Source of the DNA: Climacteris rufus
Lineage: Eukaryota; Chordata; Aves; Passeriformes; Climacteridae
Length of the DNA stretch: 64,000 bases
NCBI GenBank assembly: GCA_013398175.1
Contig: VZRZ01003122.1
Span: 108,783 to 172,782 of the forward strand
Reading direction: 5' to 3'
The notes under the pieces were generated by a model that worked only from the letters and a program-made list of their open reading frames with translations, searched no databases and was not told the origin of the DNA. Made by a program: the position numbers and the translations under genes. Position 1 is the first letter of the stretch. The number at the start of each line of letters is the position of its first letter. Below, piece after piece: positions 1 through 13,442 of the stretch.

Positions 1-2398
1 CTGGCTCTGAAGTGCAGTGAGATGTCTACATGGGTTTTCTGACAGAGTGCATTCTTTTTTAACTTAAAAAACTGCCTCCTGCTTCTCATCTTTGTTTTGC
101 TTTCTGCACTGCACCAGGCACCCAAGTTCATACAACAAATGCTCTGTCTGGGTTTCTTGGGCACTGCTATAGTGCCAGAAATACAGGTGTAGTTATAGGT
201 ACAAGTGGCCACTCCTGCCTGCAATGTCTCATGTTACACTGTGTGTGTAGGTAAGCGGGGTGCATTTCATGCTTTTTGGTGCAGTGTTGTATGGCAGTTC
301 AGAAATGCTAATAGCCTTTTATTGAATATTTTCAAAGGGAAGCAAGTGCCTCCAATACTGGCACTGTACCCTGTGCTTCCTTCCCCCTGTAAGCGGAAAT
401 TGTAATTAAATGGGCTCACAGTGATGTGTCAGGGCACAGCCTCTCCCCCCTGCATCTGAAAGCACACCCAGAGATATGCAGTGCCTTTACTGCTGTCTTG
501 AATACAAGAAAAATCCCTGTGGAAGAGAAACAAGCAAGCTTGGCGATTTTTGAAACTGGGGATAGACCAAGTTGGGTGTATTTCCCTTTGAAAACTAACA
601 GGGCCACATTCTTGATACGGTTCCCATGAGATACAGCACAGGGCTTGCATTCCTCCGTTGTCTCAACATGTCCGAGGTTACACAGCCCAGACTCTGACAG
701 AGATGTCCTTTGAGGACCCTGAAGTCTAATGAAAATCTGCTGGGATGAATTACATGGGCTCATACCTGCAGATAGGAGGAATTCCTCCCTTCTCTCCCCC
801 TCCCTGCCCTGTGGGGAGCTATGCTGCCCAGGGAAGTTTCCTTCTGCCTGTTCTCCCCAGTGCTGCCAGAGTTTGTGAAGAGGAGCAAGGCAATGTCTGG
901 GCTGTAAGGAGCTGGGTGCCATGGGCAGTGAGACTTTTCCTGCTGGGGGTTTGCCATAACTAGAAGACCCAGGTCTCACCTCATTTTGACTTTGCAAATG
1001 GTGTTGGTTGGACCTCCTGCCCCACTGTTAAGCCACCGCTGGAACAGGCTCCTCGGCAGCGAAAAGGCAGCGCCGAGCACAGGCTCCCTTGTCCTTGTGT
1101 CGCCTGCCCCCAGCTGGCTGTCGCAGGCTTCGGCTGGAGAGGGAACCCCGCGGAATCCCAAAGCGAGGAGGGATGGAGGGAGCTGGGCATCCCTCTGCAC
1201 ACCAAACTACCTGAGCTGGCAGGGCACAAATGTCCCCTCGCTACGGCACCCAGGGGGTGCCCCTGAGAGTGCTCCTAGCTCCAGGTGCTGATGCCTCATC
1301 ATCCCTCCCAGGGAGGAAGGAAGCTGCAAAATAACCACTTGCCAAAGGGTGAAATGCACTGAAACCAAGCAAGGAGGCTGTGAGGCCAATTCTTACTGTC
1401 TCGAGTCCCCGCTATTCCTATTATCTTACTTTTGGTGCTATTTATCTAATTAAATCTGCCAGTGTTTCTCGGTGACAGCTGCTGAGTGTCCCTGAGGGAT
1501 CAGACCTGGGCTGGGGGGATGTCACATCCCACTGCCACAGACTCTGTCCCCTTTCTGGCAGCTGTCAGAGTCCCCACAGTCAGCCTGTGTCCTGGCATCT
1601 CTGGACCACTGCTGCAGGTGACCAGCTGGAGACAAAGATCCCTGTTGCTGGGAAGGGAGGGTGCAGGGTTGGGGTGCAGCCTGATTCACATCCCCTCTCT
1701 CTGGTGCAAGCACTGCTCCTGTGGCTCCTCTTGCCTTCCTGGGGCAGAGCCATTTTGGTGAGTGTAACCTGTCCCTTTGAATGCAGACTGTGACCCCAGG
1801 GCCAACCCAGTGTACACCTTGAAATTGTGTACCTTCAATGGTGCAACACGAAACACAACCTTAACCAAATGTACAGGTCTGTGCTGAGAGTGTCTGCTCT
1901 GGTCTGCCACCAAAAATGCCACCTGCCCTTGCAGCGATGCTGGATGGCCAATGTCAGGCTGACAAAGCCCCTGAAGGGTCTCCTTTGCCCTCTGCAAACC
2001 AGAGGGGACTGCTGCAGCCTGAGCATTTGCTGCTTAGAGGTAACCCATGTGTGTGGCCTGAGCCAGTGGCACCTTTCCTCAGGTGCTGTGAGAGTGCAGA
2101 GGCTGTGTGCGGCTTTTGCCTGGTGAATGGTTGGGCTGAGGTTCTGCTGCCCCCACATCCCTCCCCATCACCAGCAGTTTTGCCCCGGGAAACACAGATT
2201 CAGCCTTTGGTTGAATAACATCAATGAACAACACAAAAAGTTACTTGGGGTCAGAAATAAAACTGATGCTTCATGGTTTGTTTGCAGCCAGCTGCTTTCA
2301 TGTTGTGTTTGTGTCAGTATCTTCATTGGTTAAAATGCACCAACCTTAGCTTCTCTTGCTCTTTTAACTGAGCACCCTTTCCCCTCCCTTTCTTCCAG
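1..2398 (+). other. GPC3: GPC3 intron 4, 3' portion (gene continues upstream of the window)
   Basis: This is non-coding sequence that ends in a good 3' splice site: a long pyrimidine tract at about 2355-2396 followed by AG at 2397-2398, with a plausible branch-point sequence (TTAACTGA) about 30 bases upstream. I looked for the preceding glypican exon, which carries the furin-type cleavage region in mammals, and did not find it, so that exon lies outside the window. The segment holds a short CpG-rich patch around 1030-1260. The small open frames on both strands have no recognisable domains and are treated as chance. Confidence 0.8.
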
Positions 2399-2524
2399 GG
2401 AACTGATTGCAAAGCTGAAGTCCCACAGCAGTTTTTACAGCAGCTTGCCAGAGTACATCTGCAACCACAGCTCTGCTGTTCAGAATGACACCTTGTGCTG
2501 GAATGGACAAGAAGTCGTGGAGAG
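2399..2524 (+). CDS. GPC3: Glypican-3, coding exon 5 (core helical segment with conserved cysteines)
   Basis: Glypican-3 is a GPI-anchored heparan-sulphate proteoglycan on the cell surface that tunes Hedgehog, Wnt and BMP signalling. This 126-base exon starts with the last base of a split Arg codon, reads 41 full codons from ELIAKLKSHSSFYSSLPEYI to GQEVVE, and ends in the first two bases (AG) of the next Arg codon. The layout and length match the mammalian GPC3 exon beginning ELIQKLKS as I recall it. Two cysteines are kept (YIC and TLCWNG), as is the N-glycosylation sequon NDT. A second sequon, NHS, right after the first cysteine is not in the human sequence as I remember it. The acceptor is TTCCAG and the donor is GTGAAT. 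The protein is partial here because exons 1-4 are upstream. GPC5 is the closest alternative, but the downstream exons clearly favour GPC3. Confidence 0.95.
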
Positions 2525-2991
2525 GTGAATCACATGTCCCTTGCCCTCCCTCTCCCTAGCACTGCTTATCTTTCCTTAATCAGGTGCAGGAGCAGTCTGC
2601 AACCAGGACACACCTTGCTCCCTTAAGAACCTTGTGCAGAGCAAGTGTCCATCTGTGCTGCAGCTCAGCTGGATGTGCCAGATCTGCACAGATAGAAGTG
2701 GTTGTGTGCTGCCCTCCACTGAGTTTTCTGCTTAGTGAAACCCTGCATCTGTGATGGGTTTTGGTCAGGGTGTGTTGGCAGGGACAGGAGAGAAGCAGCA
2801 GCTTGACACAGTCCAGGGATGGCTCCTCTGAAGCAGCAATAAGGGCACTGTCACCGTGCACTGCGTGGGGTGGGGGTGTCTCCAGCCTGGCTCCATGCAG
2901 TGGTAGCAGAACAGCTTGGTTGGCATCTCCTGCCCCATCCAGGGAGGGTTAAGGAAGACCCCCTTGTTGAGTTTCTCCTTGTTCTGGCTCT

Positions 2992-3023
2992 GAGGAGGTG
3001 AGGACCTGGAGGAGGTGAGGACC
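2992..3023. repeat. Short exact tandem duplication
   Basis: A 15-base sequence, GAGGAGGTGAGGACC, occurs twice (2992-3006 and 3009-3023) with two bases between the copies, inside intron 5. It looks like a local replication-slippage product. No function is suggested. Confidence 0.85.
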
Positions 3024-4799
3024 ACTGAACTCTGGTGGTGCCACTGCTGCCCTCTGACCTCCTTCCCACCACCAAGTCCTGGCTGTCCTCTCTGGATGGA
3101 GCCATTCCCACCAAGGTCCAGCTCATGCTGTGGCTACTTTGCCCCGCCCCACTTGCCATTTCAAAAGATGTACTGGTGGTAATTGAAGTTAACAGAGACA
3201 GGCATGTGCAGGATTCATACCGTAAAGGGGAAGGAAGTGTTAATAGAAATGGAGATTTTTCTTGCAAAAAATGCCCCTCGGGAATGTTAAATAATATGGA
3301 AATAGAACTTGGAAGTGTTTTTTATAATTATACATACATTTTCTCTAATCACCCTACTTTGCAAAGCATCCTTTGCTATTAAGTAGTTTGCATAAGAGAA
3401 GAAATAGAAATAAAATCAGGAAGTGGTGAAATGTTGAGATATTAATTATGACTTCTTCATCAGTAACCTCAGGTGGTAATTAGCCTGTACTTGCAATACT
3501 GACCTGAAACACTGAATAGACCAAAATAGCATCAAACTCAATTTTGAAAAAAAAAATATTCAAGCATCTCAGATCACATGCTTAGTAAAATGTACCTATG
3601 TTGCCTAAGGAAAAATGTGTCCCCTATTGGTAGTTATTTCTGGAAAATCTTGAGTTTCCATGCTTAACTGAGACATTCAATTTGAAAAAAAAAGATTATT
3701 TCAGTATTGTCTCACTGATTTTTAATTAAAACTTCTAAAGCCGGGCTATAAACACTGCAGCTCTGGAGGGGAGGAGGACCTAGGTTGAGGTCTTTGTTTG
3801 TGACAGTTCAGTGGGGCCATGGTCCAGGTCCTGCTGATGCCACAGCTGGGTGAAGTGGTAGCAATGGAAGGGTGCTGAGTCCAGATCCTCCTGCAAATGT
3901 AACTTCAGAGCTCTTTGCAGATTCAACATGACTTCAGGTCATAGATGGCCTTCAGCTTTCTGCTGAGAATACCAGGGGACCGTCAGAGGCAGAGAAGTGT
4001 CCCTGTGTCCCTGCTGCGGTGCTGTGGTGGGGGTGGCACAAAATGGCAGGTCAGGTTTGTGCCATGGCATGCAGAGGAGGCAAGGCAGGAAGAGGATGAA
4101 GTCTGTGTGCATGAAGGGGGCACCATGATTTCAGCCCTGGCTGTGGAGCTGAGGATCAAATCCTCTACTGTGCTTGAAGAGCACGTGCCTTTCCACTCCT
4201 CTCCTTGTCCCCTCTGATCTATTGCACACATGTCACCACCTCTGCCAGCTCCTATGAAATATTAGTGACAGTTCCCTTGCAGGCAGATATTGGAGGCTTT
4301 TGCTGTGAGCAGGGAGACCTCAGCTAAATAAAGCTGAGATAAGATTCAGGGTGCTCCTCTCCCAGGACCCATTTGCAGAATGTTTCAAATAGAAGCAAAC
4401 ATGTAGTTAAAATGGTCTCTACACTGGCTGCTTCATCTGCTTGGACTTCCCAGCTTGGCATCTCTTTCAGAGTGTCTGGGAGGATTCCTGAAAATCAGGA
4501 GCACTTAAGGTAACGGTGCTCGAGCACCCCAAGCTGCCAGTTCCTTTATTTCAATGTTTTCCCCAAGAGGGAGCCAAGCAGCTGTTCATGGTGTAGCAGC
4601 TCTTACTCAGGCTGCTCTGAGAATGTGTGTTATGTACTGGAGCATTTCTGGCTTGGCTGCAGCAATTCTCCTGCTGGACTGGTGTGTGTTTGTTGGTCAT
4701 CCATCTTGCCTCTTTTTACAATAAATTTGTCATGGTTTGAATATCTAGTATTAATTTCAGGATGCTGGCCTGGTCCTTGCCCTGCATGGGTGGTGGCTG

Positions 4800-5175
4800 C
4801 CAGAAAGAAGAGTGGTGGAGACACGGGGTGGGATGGTTCCTGTGGCTGGAGTGTTGGAAGGATACAGACTCTTGGAAAGGACAGGCAGGGGAGACAAGGA
4901 TGGGGTGTCTATGTCAGTGACCAGCTGGAGTGCATGGAGTTCCACTGGGGATGGATGAGGAGCTGACCAAGAGCTTTTGGGTCAGGATTAAAGGAAGGGC
5001 AGGGACAGGTGATGTCATAGTCTGGCTCTACAGAAAGACTGGGTGGATAACAGACAGGAGCAGACTCAATTTCACAAGCCCTGGCCCTCATGGGTGACTT
5101 CAACCCATCTGTTGGAGGGGCAACATAGCAGGGCATAAACAATCCCAAGGTTCCTGGATAAATTAGAAAGCACCT
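4800..5175 (+). mobile_element. CR1 LINE internal fragment (endonuclease-domain region), degraded
   Basis: CR1 is the dominant non-LTR retrotransposon of birds. One frame reads a recognisable but decayed piece of the CR1 ORF2 endonuclease domain, including TGWDGSCGWS, GKDRQGRQG and SDQLECME. Further on, the DNA resembles the part encoding the MGDFN-type catalytic motif (CTCATGGGTGACTTCAACC at about 5087-5105), but in a different frame. Small deletions and frame changes show it is dead. Neither the reverse transcriptase part nor the 3' end is attached, so this is an internal remnant. It lies in sense orientation relative to GPC3. The boundaries are approximate. Confidence 0.8.
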
Positions 5176-8100
5176 GCTGAATCTGCTGAAAGCTTTGCAG
5201 CATCAGGTGAAGAGCAGGGCAGAGCAATGTTTGGGTGGATTCTATGCTTCCATGTGTTTCCATGTCTGCTGCTGTGTGGGCAATGGATAAAACTGCTCAA
5301 GCATTGCTGTGTTGGTGAAGTCAGTGTGAACATCCATATGGGTGTGCCTAGGATTTGGTGTAGGGATTGTGGCTGTTTACATCTTACATCTTTAATGCAG
5401 CACCTGAGCATTCATTAAGTTAGAAAAGAGCCCCACTGATTTATCCATTTCCAGACCTCCCTGTCATGACAAAATTTGTTAGGTATTCCAAGCCCTTTTC
5501 CTATAACACATTAAATCAAGCCTGGAATGGCAACTTCACAGCCCTTGCCAATGCATCCAAGTACTTGATAATACCAACAATGTGTATCCTGTTATTTGAT
5601 GCAAACCGTCCCTTCTGCACCCTGCAATCATCCTCCTGTGGTTTTTCTGGATGAGTATTTACTCTGACCTGTTTATCCCAGTGCTTTGGTATCCACAGGC
5701 AGTGGGAGTGTCCCTCCTCCCCACAGACCAGACATGTTCAATGCCTTTCCACTGGGCCTCATTTTCCAATTCAATCCTTGAACCATCCTCTGCTTCCTCC
5801 TTGCCCTCACCCCCTCTGCCCTGACTGAAGGTGGCATGTTTGTCTGGAGCTCTGATGCAATGCAGCTGGCTGGAGTATTTTATCCTGCTTTTCATCCCTC
5901 ATTTTCTTTTACTGAGTCTAACTTTGTGATCCTTTGTGGTCATCTGCTTCTCCACGTTGGACCATCTAATGGCAAGAGTTCATCCTGCTTCCTGAGGTTT
6001 GATCTGTGGATCAATAGTTTGATTGCTATTACCAACTGTGGATTTAAGACATGGTGCCTTGACATGAAATAACTGCTTGCAAACAGAGACAACCATACAG
6101 GGAAGGTTGATTTTTCTGTAATGCAGAATAGTGCCTGTGTCTTTTGCTGTGCTTTTGCATGGTGGAAGAACATAAGCTGAAGTGGGAAGAAAAAACAAAA
6201 GGCAACACATTCCCGCTTTTCACACTTTTCAGAGTGTGCAAAAACACTCTGTGCTTTTGTGGGATGCCACAAAGATTCATAGCAAAAGCCACAAGTGGCA
6301 CATTTCACCACTTGCAAAGAGCTTGTTGAGGGGTCACGGTGCTTGTGTGTTTGTGGTCGCTGGGGACCACACCTGCTGGATCTTCCTCTGTCTCTGTGCA
6401 TCCCTGTGCACCTCTTTGCAGCTCTCCTGGGCTCAGTTGACTGGAGGCAGGCACTTCTCTGAGACAGCCACGTAGTCAGGGTGGGTGTGCAGCAGTGCCT
6501 AAATGAGGGATTCTGTGATGCCCCTCCTTGCCTCTGTTTGTCCTCATGCACCATCCTCTCACCAGCCCTCCTGCTGGTGGTGTTAGGTGGTGAGATGTTG
6601 TCCAGCCTCATATCCTTATCTCCATCCAATGTAGAGAAAAAACAGAGGTCGATTCTTATCATTGAAGTCCTGACTGAGTAATTAGCTCATTTAAAGCCTT
6701 TAGCTTAAGTCAAGTAGGTGTTGAGATATCAAACTCACCTCAGTTTCTATGGGAGCTAGGTGTTGGAATCTCAAAGGTGACTTGAACCTTATATATAGTA
6801 TCAGGGTTTTGCAGCATTTAATACTAAAAGCCTATTAAAATCTAGATTCTCAGAGTTTAATAATCTGCTTACATGAGTATATTCCTTTGAAGCTGTTCTG
6901 AGTAGAATAACAGCAACATCTGCCCACTGCAACACTTGTAAGCACGTTAAGCGTTACTGTTAGATATTGCCATTTCCAAATTTCTCAAGACAAACATGAA
7001 CGTGAATCTAAATAACGAGCATAACTCTTGTTTGCTTTGTACCAATTCAAAATTAATATATTTTTAGCACCTTGCCAGATTCTCTTCCTCAAGCTAGACG
7101 TCTCAGATTTCCCTGCTGTTGCCAATGTACTGTGGTTTGTTTTAATCATACAAATCATAAACAATGAAAGCACAATTGGAAGCAAGACAGAAAAATGAGA
7201 TTCTGTAATTGGAACAAAGGAAATTCCATGCCAGCAATAACCCCTTAGTTCATGAAGGGTTTGGTTATTTCTGGCAGTGCTGCAAAATATCTGATACAAT
7301 GGAATCCCCAAAGAGGGGGCTGTATAACTTTTCAAGCCCATAAAGCACAGTATAGCTGGGTATAGCAAGTATAAGCTGTAATGAAAGGATAGTAGGCAAA
7401 TTCAGTGGGTTATTGAGTGGCCAGGATTGTTTCCAGAGTATTTCAGAAATGAAGATCATGAATCTTCCTCCTGCTTGGTCTCAGGTTTAGCCAATTTTTC
7501 CATAATCTATTTGTCTTGAACTGAAATAAGAACAGAGGGAGACTTCAGGCTGTCTACAAACTCCCATTGTTTTGCTATGAATTTTACAGTTTTTGCTGTT
7601 CCTTCTCCCAGAGCCAGGTGATTACCTGAGACCTCACATTTATGACCAAGTCACCATCTGCAGGATGCTCACCGGCTGTCGTGCTTTGCGTGGGGGGGCT
7701 GGGAGGAGGCAGCACTTCCCTTGGCAAGGAACTGATACAGAAGGATCTGAGGGGGGTCTCAGAGGCTTCAAGGTGTTGATATTTGGAAAGCCAGCAGAAA
7801 ATGGTTCCTTTTTAGTTAAGTGAGAACACTCCCTACTGAGAGCGTTGGATCCTCCTGGTTGCTTTTGAAGCATCTCGTTTGGAGCTGCTGTGGTGTAAAT
7901 TGACTGCAGCAGCACGAGCTCTGCAGTGACTGCAAGGACTCTCTGCAGGCAAGCAAAGGAGTGCACATTGTGAGCCAGGAAGGCACCTGAGAGCATTCAT
8001 CCCACCTCTCTCCTGCCACTTGCACTCCTATGTAACAGATGCCTGCATATGGTCATGGGATGGTGGGGACATGCACCCCACATGGAAGAGGGCAGCTGGG

Positions 8101-11100
8101 GTGGAGCTGCACCCCACACCCAGCCCATGTCTGGGATGGGGTAATTGGTAGGATTGACCAGGTATCTCTGGACAGTCTCTATTTAGAGAGGAAACTATCA
8201 GGAAAGAAGTTGTCACCTCTTATTGAAGGCTTGTGGGCACATCCAGGAGTTAGTCCTTGCCTGCAAGGCAGGATGAGTGGGTTGGAAACAGCTTTTTAAG
8301 CCTTTTGGCCCCCACTGCTTGCATTGCTGATGTGACACTAAGGTTGTCTCACTAAACCAGAAGTTAGCAGGGCCAGAGTGTGAAATGCTGGCTGCACCAC
8401 TACACCCACCTTTACTGACCTGTGAAAATCAGCTGGAGGTAAGCCCTGGGTTCCTGTCAGGAGTGTGGAGGGCAAAACTTTTCTTTCCTTGCTCCTCTTT
8501 TTCAAATCTTTCACCTCCTATGTGGTGAGGACTCAGTGTCACCAATCCACGTGGTCTGTAGCAAGTAATTTCTTGAAATGCAGGGCAGCTTTGGGGGTTT
8601 GGGGAAATATTGCTCTCTCAAGCTAAGTTATTAACTCTTGTGCAATGAAACCTCTTCTCTTGCATTGTGGTCCTGTCTTGTAGCAGTCTGTGTTGTGCCT
8701 GTCCCCCACCCACTCTCTCAGACAAGTATAATTCAGTGACCACAGATAGTAGAGGGAGAGACTGTAAGGGATGCTGTGCTGTTTAAATTGTGCAGATGTG
8801 TTTGAATAAATAATTTGCAACTCGAAGGCAGGCATAAATTAATTGTTATTTGAATGACATATGTACTTTCCTTTTTCTAAAAGGTGTAATTCTTTATGTT
8901 TGACTTTCAGGATTACTTTCTCTAAATCATACATCAGGCATTGCAGTAACTCATCTTGAAGCCTAGCAGGGCCGAGTAGGATGAACACACGTTTTACACT
9001 CATTGCCATATATTTAAATAGCATTTGTCATCTTGTCTTCTTTGCTCTGAAATGAAAGCTTGGAATGAGCTGCATTTGGACTGGAAAGACCAAACATTCA
9101 CAGGAGACATTTGTGGATGGTGGGGAGGAAAGCAGGAGAAAATCCATAAATTTGACAGCATACTTGGGCATTTATGTCTGGTGGATAAGAAAGTGCAGGA
9201 AAGGTCTGTAGCTGTACTATCCTCACAGAGGACTTCAGATTATTGGTGTTTTCATCAGGTCATTGTCTTTAAAGTAATTTGTAACGAGGTCTGCTTATTG
9301 GCACATTTTACAATGTGACATTTGTCTTTGGAAAATACCACATCTCCAGCAAGAGCCCATAGCCAGGGAGCCCAGGCAAGGAGATGCTGCTGACTGACGT
9401 CGAGGAACGTCAAAAAGGAAAGTATTTTGGGCTCTGCTTATGAAGTGTGAGCCAGACCATGCTCATGTTGCAACACTGATACCCCTTTGGCACAGAGACC
9501 CCCGGGGACCGGCTGGGGGGCTTTATCCACGGTGCATATTTGCTGTTCCATGCTGATACCAATCACCATGGCAGAGGTATGTGATGGGTTTCCTGGAGTG
9601 GCACAAGTGTCCTGCACAAGGGGCTGTTTTATTGGCACAAGTTGAAAGCAGCTTGAGATGGCTCAGGGATTTCTCCTTTTCTGCACTGACTGGAGAACAT
9701 GGGAGGAACTTTGACTTTGTTTTGCCTGTGAGCCAACCAAGCCTTCAGCAGCTCCGAGGGGATGCAGAGGAGCCTGCATGGGTACTGTCCTGGGACCCCC
9801 ATCCTCCAGCTTGCTGGGGGCTGCAAAGGCACTCTCTGCCATATTAAGGCCTGGCTGCTTGGCCCAGGCTGTAGGGAGGGGTGCCAGCTGCCTTTTCCAG
9901 CTTCTCTGGCATTTCAGGAATGCAGGTCACTCACTGAAGCTACATTTCAAAGCCTTTAACCCTTTGGTTGGCTGCATCCCACATGCCTGAACGCAGCCCC
10001 CGAGGCTGGTGCTGGGGCAGAGAGTGGCACAGGCAAGAGCAGCTGGTGCCCCTCTCATACCTGAGCACACCAGGAGGTTTCAGCTTGGCAGTGCAGCAGA
10101 GGTGTTCCCTGAAGCACCCAGGCCACACAGGACCAAATCTCTGGCTGTTGGGATGTAGTGTGTCCCTGTGCCGCTCGTTTTTTGTGATTCATGCTCAAAG
10201 AAGTGCAGCTTGAAGTGCCCGCTGCCCTGCTGCTTCAGTGACTTGTGTAATGGTGCAAATGGCTCATTTTGGGTCTGGCATGTACCCTTGTACCTGGCCA
10301 GGTGGGAAGCACCAGGAAGTGAACACTCCTTTTCTTCAATATCAATGCTTTAGGAAGAGATCTCTCTGCAAAATGCTTTCAGGTTTGCTTCCTTCTCTAG
10401 TAGACTTGTCCCCTTTGGGAAGGGTGATCTGAACACCCCAGAACCTTCTGGAGAACAGTTTCAGTCTCTGAACGTGGAGCTGCAGTACAGTACTGCCATA
10501 GTACTGTGTTCCTCCCTCCTGTGCTACGTTGTGTAAGCCACAGAAATCTTCTCTGGCAGCCATTGCATGGATTTCAGAAGGGATTTCACCCACTCAAACC
10601 CAAGTTATTGTGTTTCTTTGTATGAAACTGTTTAGGAGAGAGATTGTATTAATTTAGGGATGCACCAAGTGGGCTTGGTTCTGCTCTTGCTAAAACCTGT
10701 GTGAGTTTCCTAATTAAATCTCTGAAACCACAGGAGACCTTTCAGCAATGTACTTTTGAGTTCCACCAGTGTTTTAAATTAAATTTACAGTGACACCAAA
10801 GATAGTGATTTTTTTGGCATCTAAAAACTCATGCGTGTTGTGGATGCTTATGTCCAATCTCCAGATGCGTTTGTCAGGTTGGCACGGCGGCATTAAGTGG
10901 CTGTGTGACAAATAAGCAGCAGGATCAATGGTTCGCTGCTCCCAGTGCTTCATCCCCCTGCAGAAAGTTCAGCCCGAGCATCAGCAGAGCCGGGCAGCTC
11001 TGTGCTTGCGGCAGCAGCCTCTTCCCACGAGATGGTGCTCGGAGCACGCACGGCTGTGCCAGGAGCACACGGGCTGCTGCAGCCTGGCCCACGCCCGCCC

Positions 11101-13442
11101 CACTTCTCACAGGCACTAAGCTTTCAGCCTACAACGATCCTCTAATTGCCCTTCTGAGGGCTTTTCTGACCTGGGAGCAATTGTGTCTCGGGTATAGCTG
11201 TGTTTTGTGCTTCCTAGGATAATGCAACTCTTAAAAAAGTGTTTTGTAAAATGCTGAGTCCTAACAAGAGGTCCAGCCAGGGGAGGGTGTTGGGGTGCAG
11301 AGCAGGGCTGTTGGTAGGTGCTGTGCTGCTGCTGAAGCACAGGGGGTGGGCTGGCTCTGCAGGCAGCTGCCCCTGTGTTCAGGAGCTGGTGGGGCTTGGG
11401 AGACCCAAGTTGATGTCTCTGCTTTGCACTGATGCCAGTACCTAGACAAGCTGCTTATGCCTGGGAACAGGAATATACACAGGTGTGTGCTTCTGTGTTG
11501 TAGGCACAAACACCTCCTTTCTCCTGTCCTTTTTCCTCTGTCATCTCTGATCAGTGGAAATGTATATGGGGAATGCCCAGTGCTGGGGATCCAGCTGGGG
11601 ATGCAGAGAGCTCCTGTAAATAGAACTCCTACTCTGAAATAGCCTTGGAGCAGAAATCAGCCTCGGTTCTATATTTTAAACTATGTGAGTATTTCAGGTC
11701 GGGGCAGATTGCTGCTGCACCACTATAGATTTGGGGTTGACTTTGCATCCCTGGGTGTCTGAGTTGATCTTATTCCTAATTTAGAGTTTAAGCCAAGCTC
11801 CTGAGTATCCCCAAATCGCTTAGTGTGCCCTGACAGCTCTTGTGGCCAAATGTCCCCATGCCTCTTGCTTTCTCCCCTAGCAAACCATCCTCCTGAGCTG
11901 GCCCCACCATCCCTCCTCTCTCCCTCTCCTTCTTTAAATGCCTGCTAAGGTCCCACTTTCTCCCCAAAATGTGTGTGAAATGGGCAGACTGTCATTGCCT
12001 GAGCTTGCCTGGCAGCATGGGGATGAAGGATTAGCTGGGCAGGGGAGCAGGGAGCTGACAGACAGGGAGACAGCCACCAGGGCTGGTGCTGGGAGCTGGG
12101 TAAAGACACAATGTGTAGGAGATGAACACAGAAAGGAAAACTCATGGTGTTTACCCCTGGCACTGGAAAAACAGATGTACAGCAAAGCAGACTGGTGCTG
12201 GAGTTATCTCGGCGATCTCACTTTCGGAGGCTGTGCTGGGGATTGGCAGTGCCTGTTCTGGCTGCCAGGTCTTGGAGAGGAGGACTTGTTTTGTGCTTGT
12301 AGAGTACCATGGCCCATCAGTGGGGCTGTGGTGAACAACCCAGAGCTCGAGAAGGCACTGGTGTGCTCCGTGCCACTGCTGTGGCTGCCAGCAGGCAGCG
12401 GTGGCATTCGGTTGCTCTGGTCCTGAACCTGAGTTTGAGTTTGGTGCTTGTCTCACACCAGAGCATGACGAGCTGATACCCAGGTCCCAAATGTAGGAAC
12501 ATGTTCCTCCAAAGGCAAGTGTGCAGCAATCCCTCTGTCCCTCTTCCCCTCACTTTTATCACTCTGGTAAACTTTGCCATTCCATAAATCTTGCAGCAAG
12601 TGGATGTATATTTCTTTGCTAATTGCCGATGAAAAAGCTGAGTGCAGGCTTGGCCACCCTCCTCTGCAGAGATGCCCTGGCAGCTTAATCTGCTCTACAG
12701 GGGCTTTGCTGACTTGCATGGTACCCGTGTAAATCGAGGTACCCCGTGGTGCAGAGCCCAGCACTGTTCCAAAGTCAAGGTACGTTCTGTCTGAGCAGTT
12801 ACTTTGATCCCTAAGGCTGGATCTCATCAAAGACTGAAATCAGGATTGTTTGACAACACCTATTTTCCATTAGCAATGTTGACAGCATTAATTATATTCT
12901 GATGCTTTAATTCTTTATTATTGAAATCACACATCAGTGATAGTCATTATTTTGCAAGGGGGTTGATGTTATGCTAATCAGCTTGCAGTTAACTGGGTCA
13001 TCCCACTCATTTTTTTGGCTGTGGGCACAACACTACTACTCTTGTACTGGAGTCTCTGTGGTCTGCCAAGATTTATTTTAAACAAACATGAGAAAGCCAG
13101 AATTTCAGAGCCAGCTTTTTTAGGACTCTTGGGTGCAAGTTATGTGAAAATATTTATCCCTGTTGCATACTGTTTAACATCTTCCTTGGTTACTAATGGA
13201 CTGGAAAGGACTTCATTGTCCTCAAGTGATACAACTACATCATCTTGCTGCTTTGCAAAGTCAGAGCAAAAATGTTTATGGGAATCTTCTGTCCTTTCTT
13301 TGTCATTATTAACTGTCTTGTGCTCTCTGTTTTGGAAAGGGCTGGTGCCTGTCTTGGGATTTCTTTTGTTTGTCCTGAACTTTAAAGATCTCCTCTCTAT
13401 TAGCCCATCACATCGTGGTCTCCTCTGCTCTCATTCCTACAG

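Larger units (their letters stand above)
2525..13442 (+). other. GPC3: GPC3 intron 5 (phase 2, 10.9 kb)
   Basis: The intron runs from the GTGAAT donor to the CCTACAG acceptor and splits an Arg codon AG|G, giving Arg-Tyr across the junction. It holds one degraded CR1 internal fragment at about 4800-5175, a 15-base exact tandem duplication at 2992-3023, and AT-rich stretches at about 3280-3740, 6670-7080 and 12840-12970. The longest open frame here is a 240-codon minus-strand one at 5940-6662, with no recognisable domain or codon bias. I see no other gene. Confidence 0.9.

Noticed and set aside
5940..6662. 240-codon minus-strand open frame in intron 5
   Set aside because: No recognisable domain, low-complexity mixed composition, no splice or promoter context; consistent with chance in an intron.
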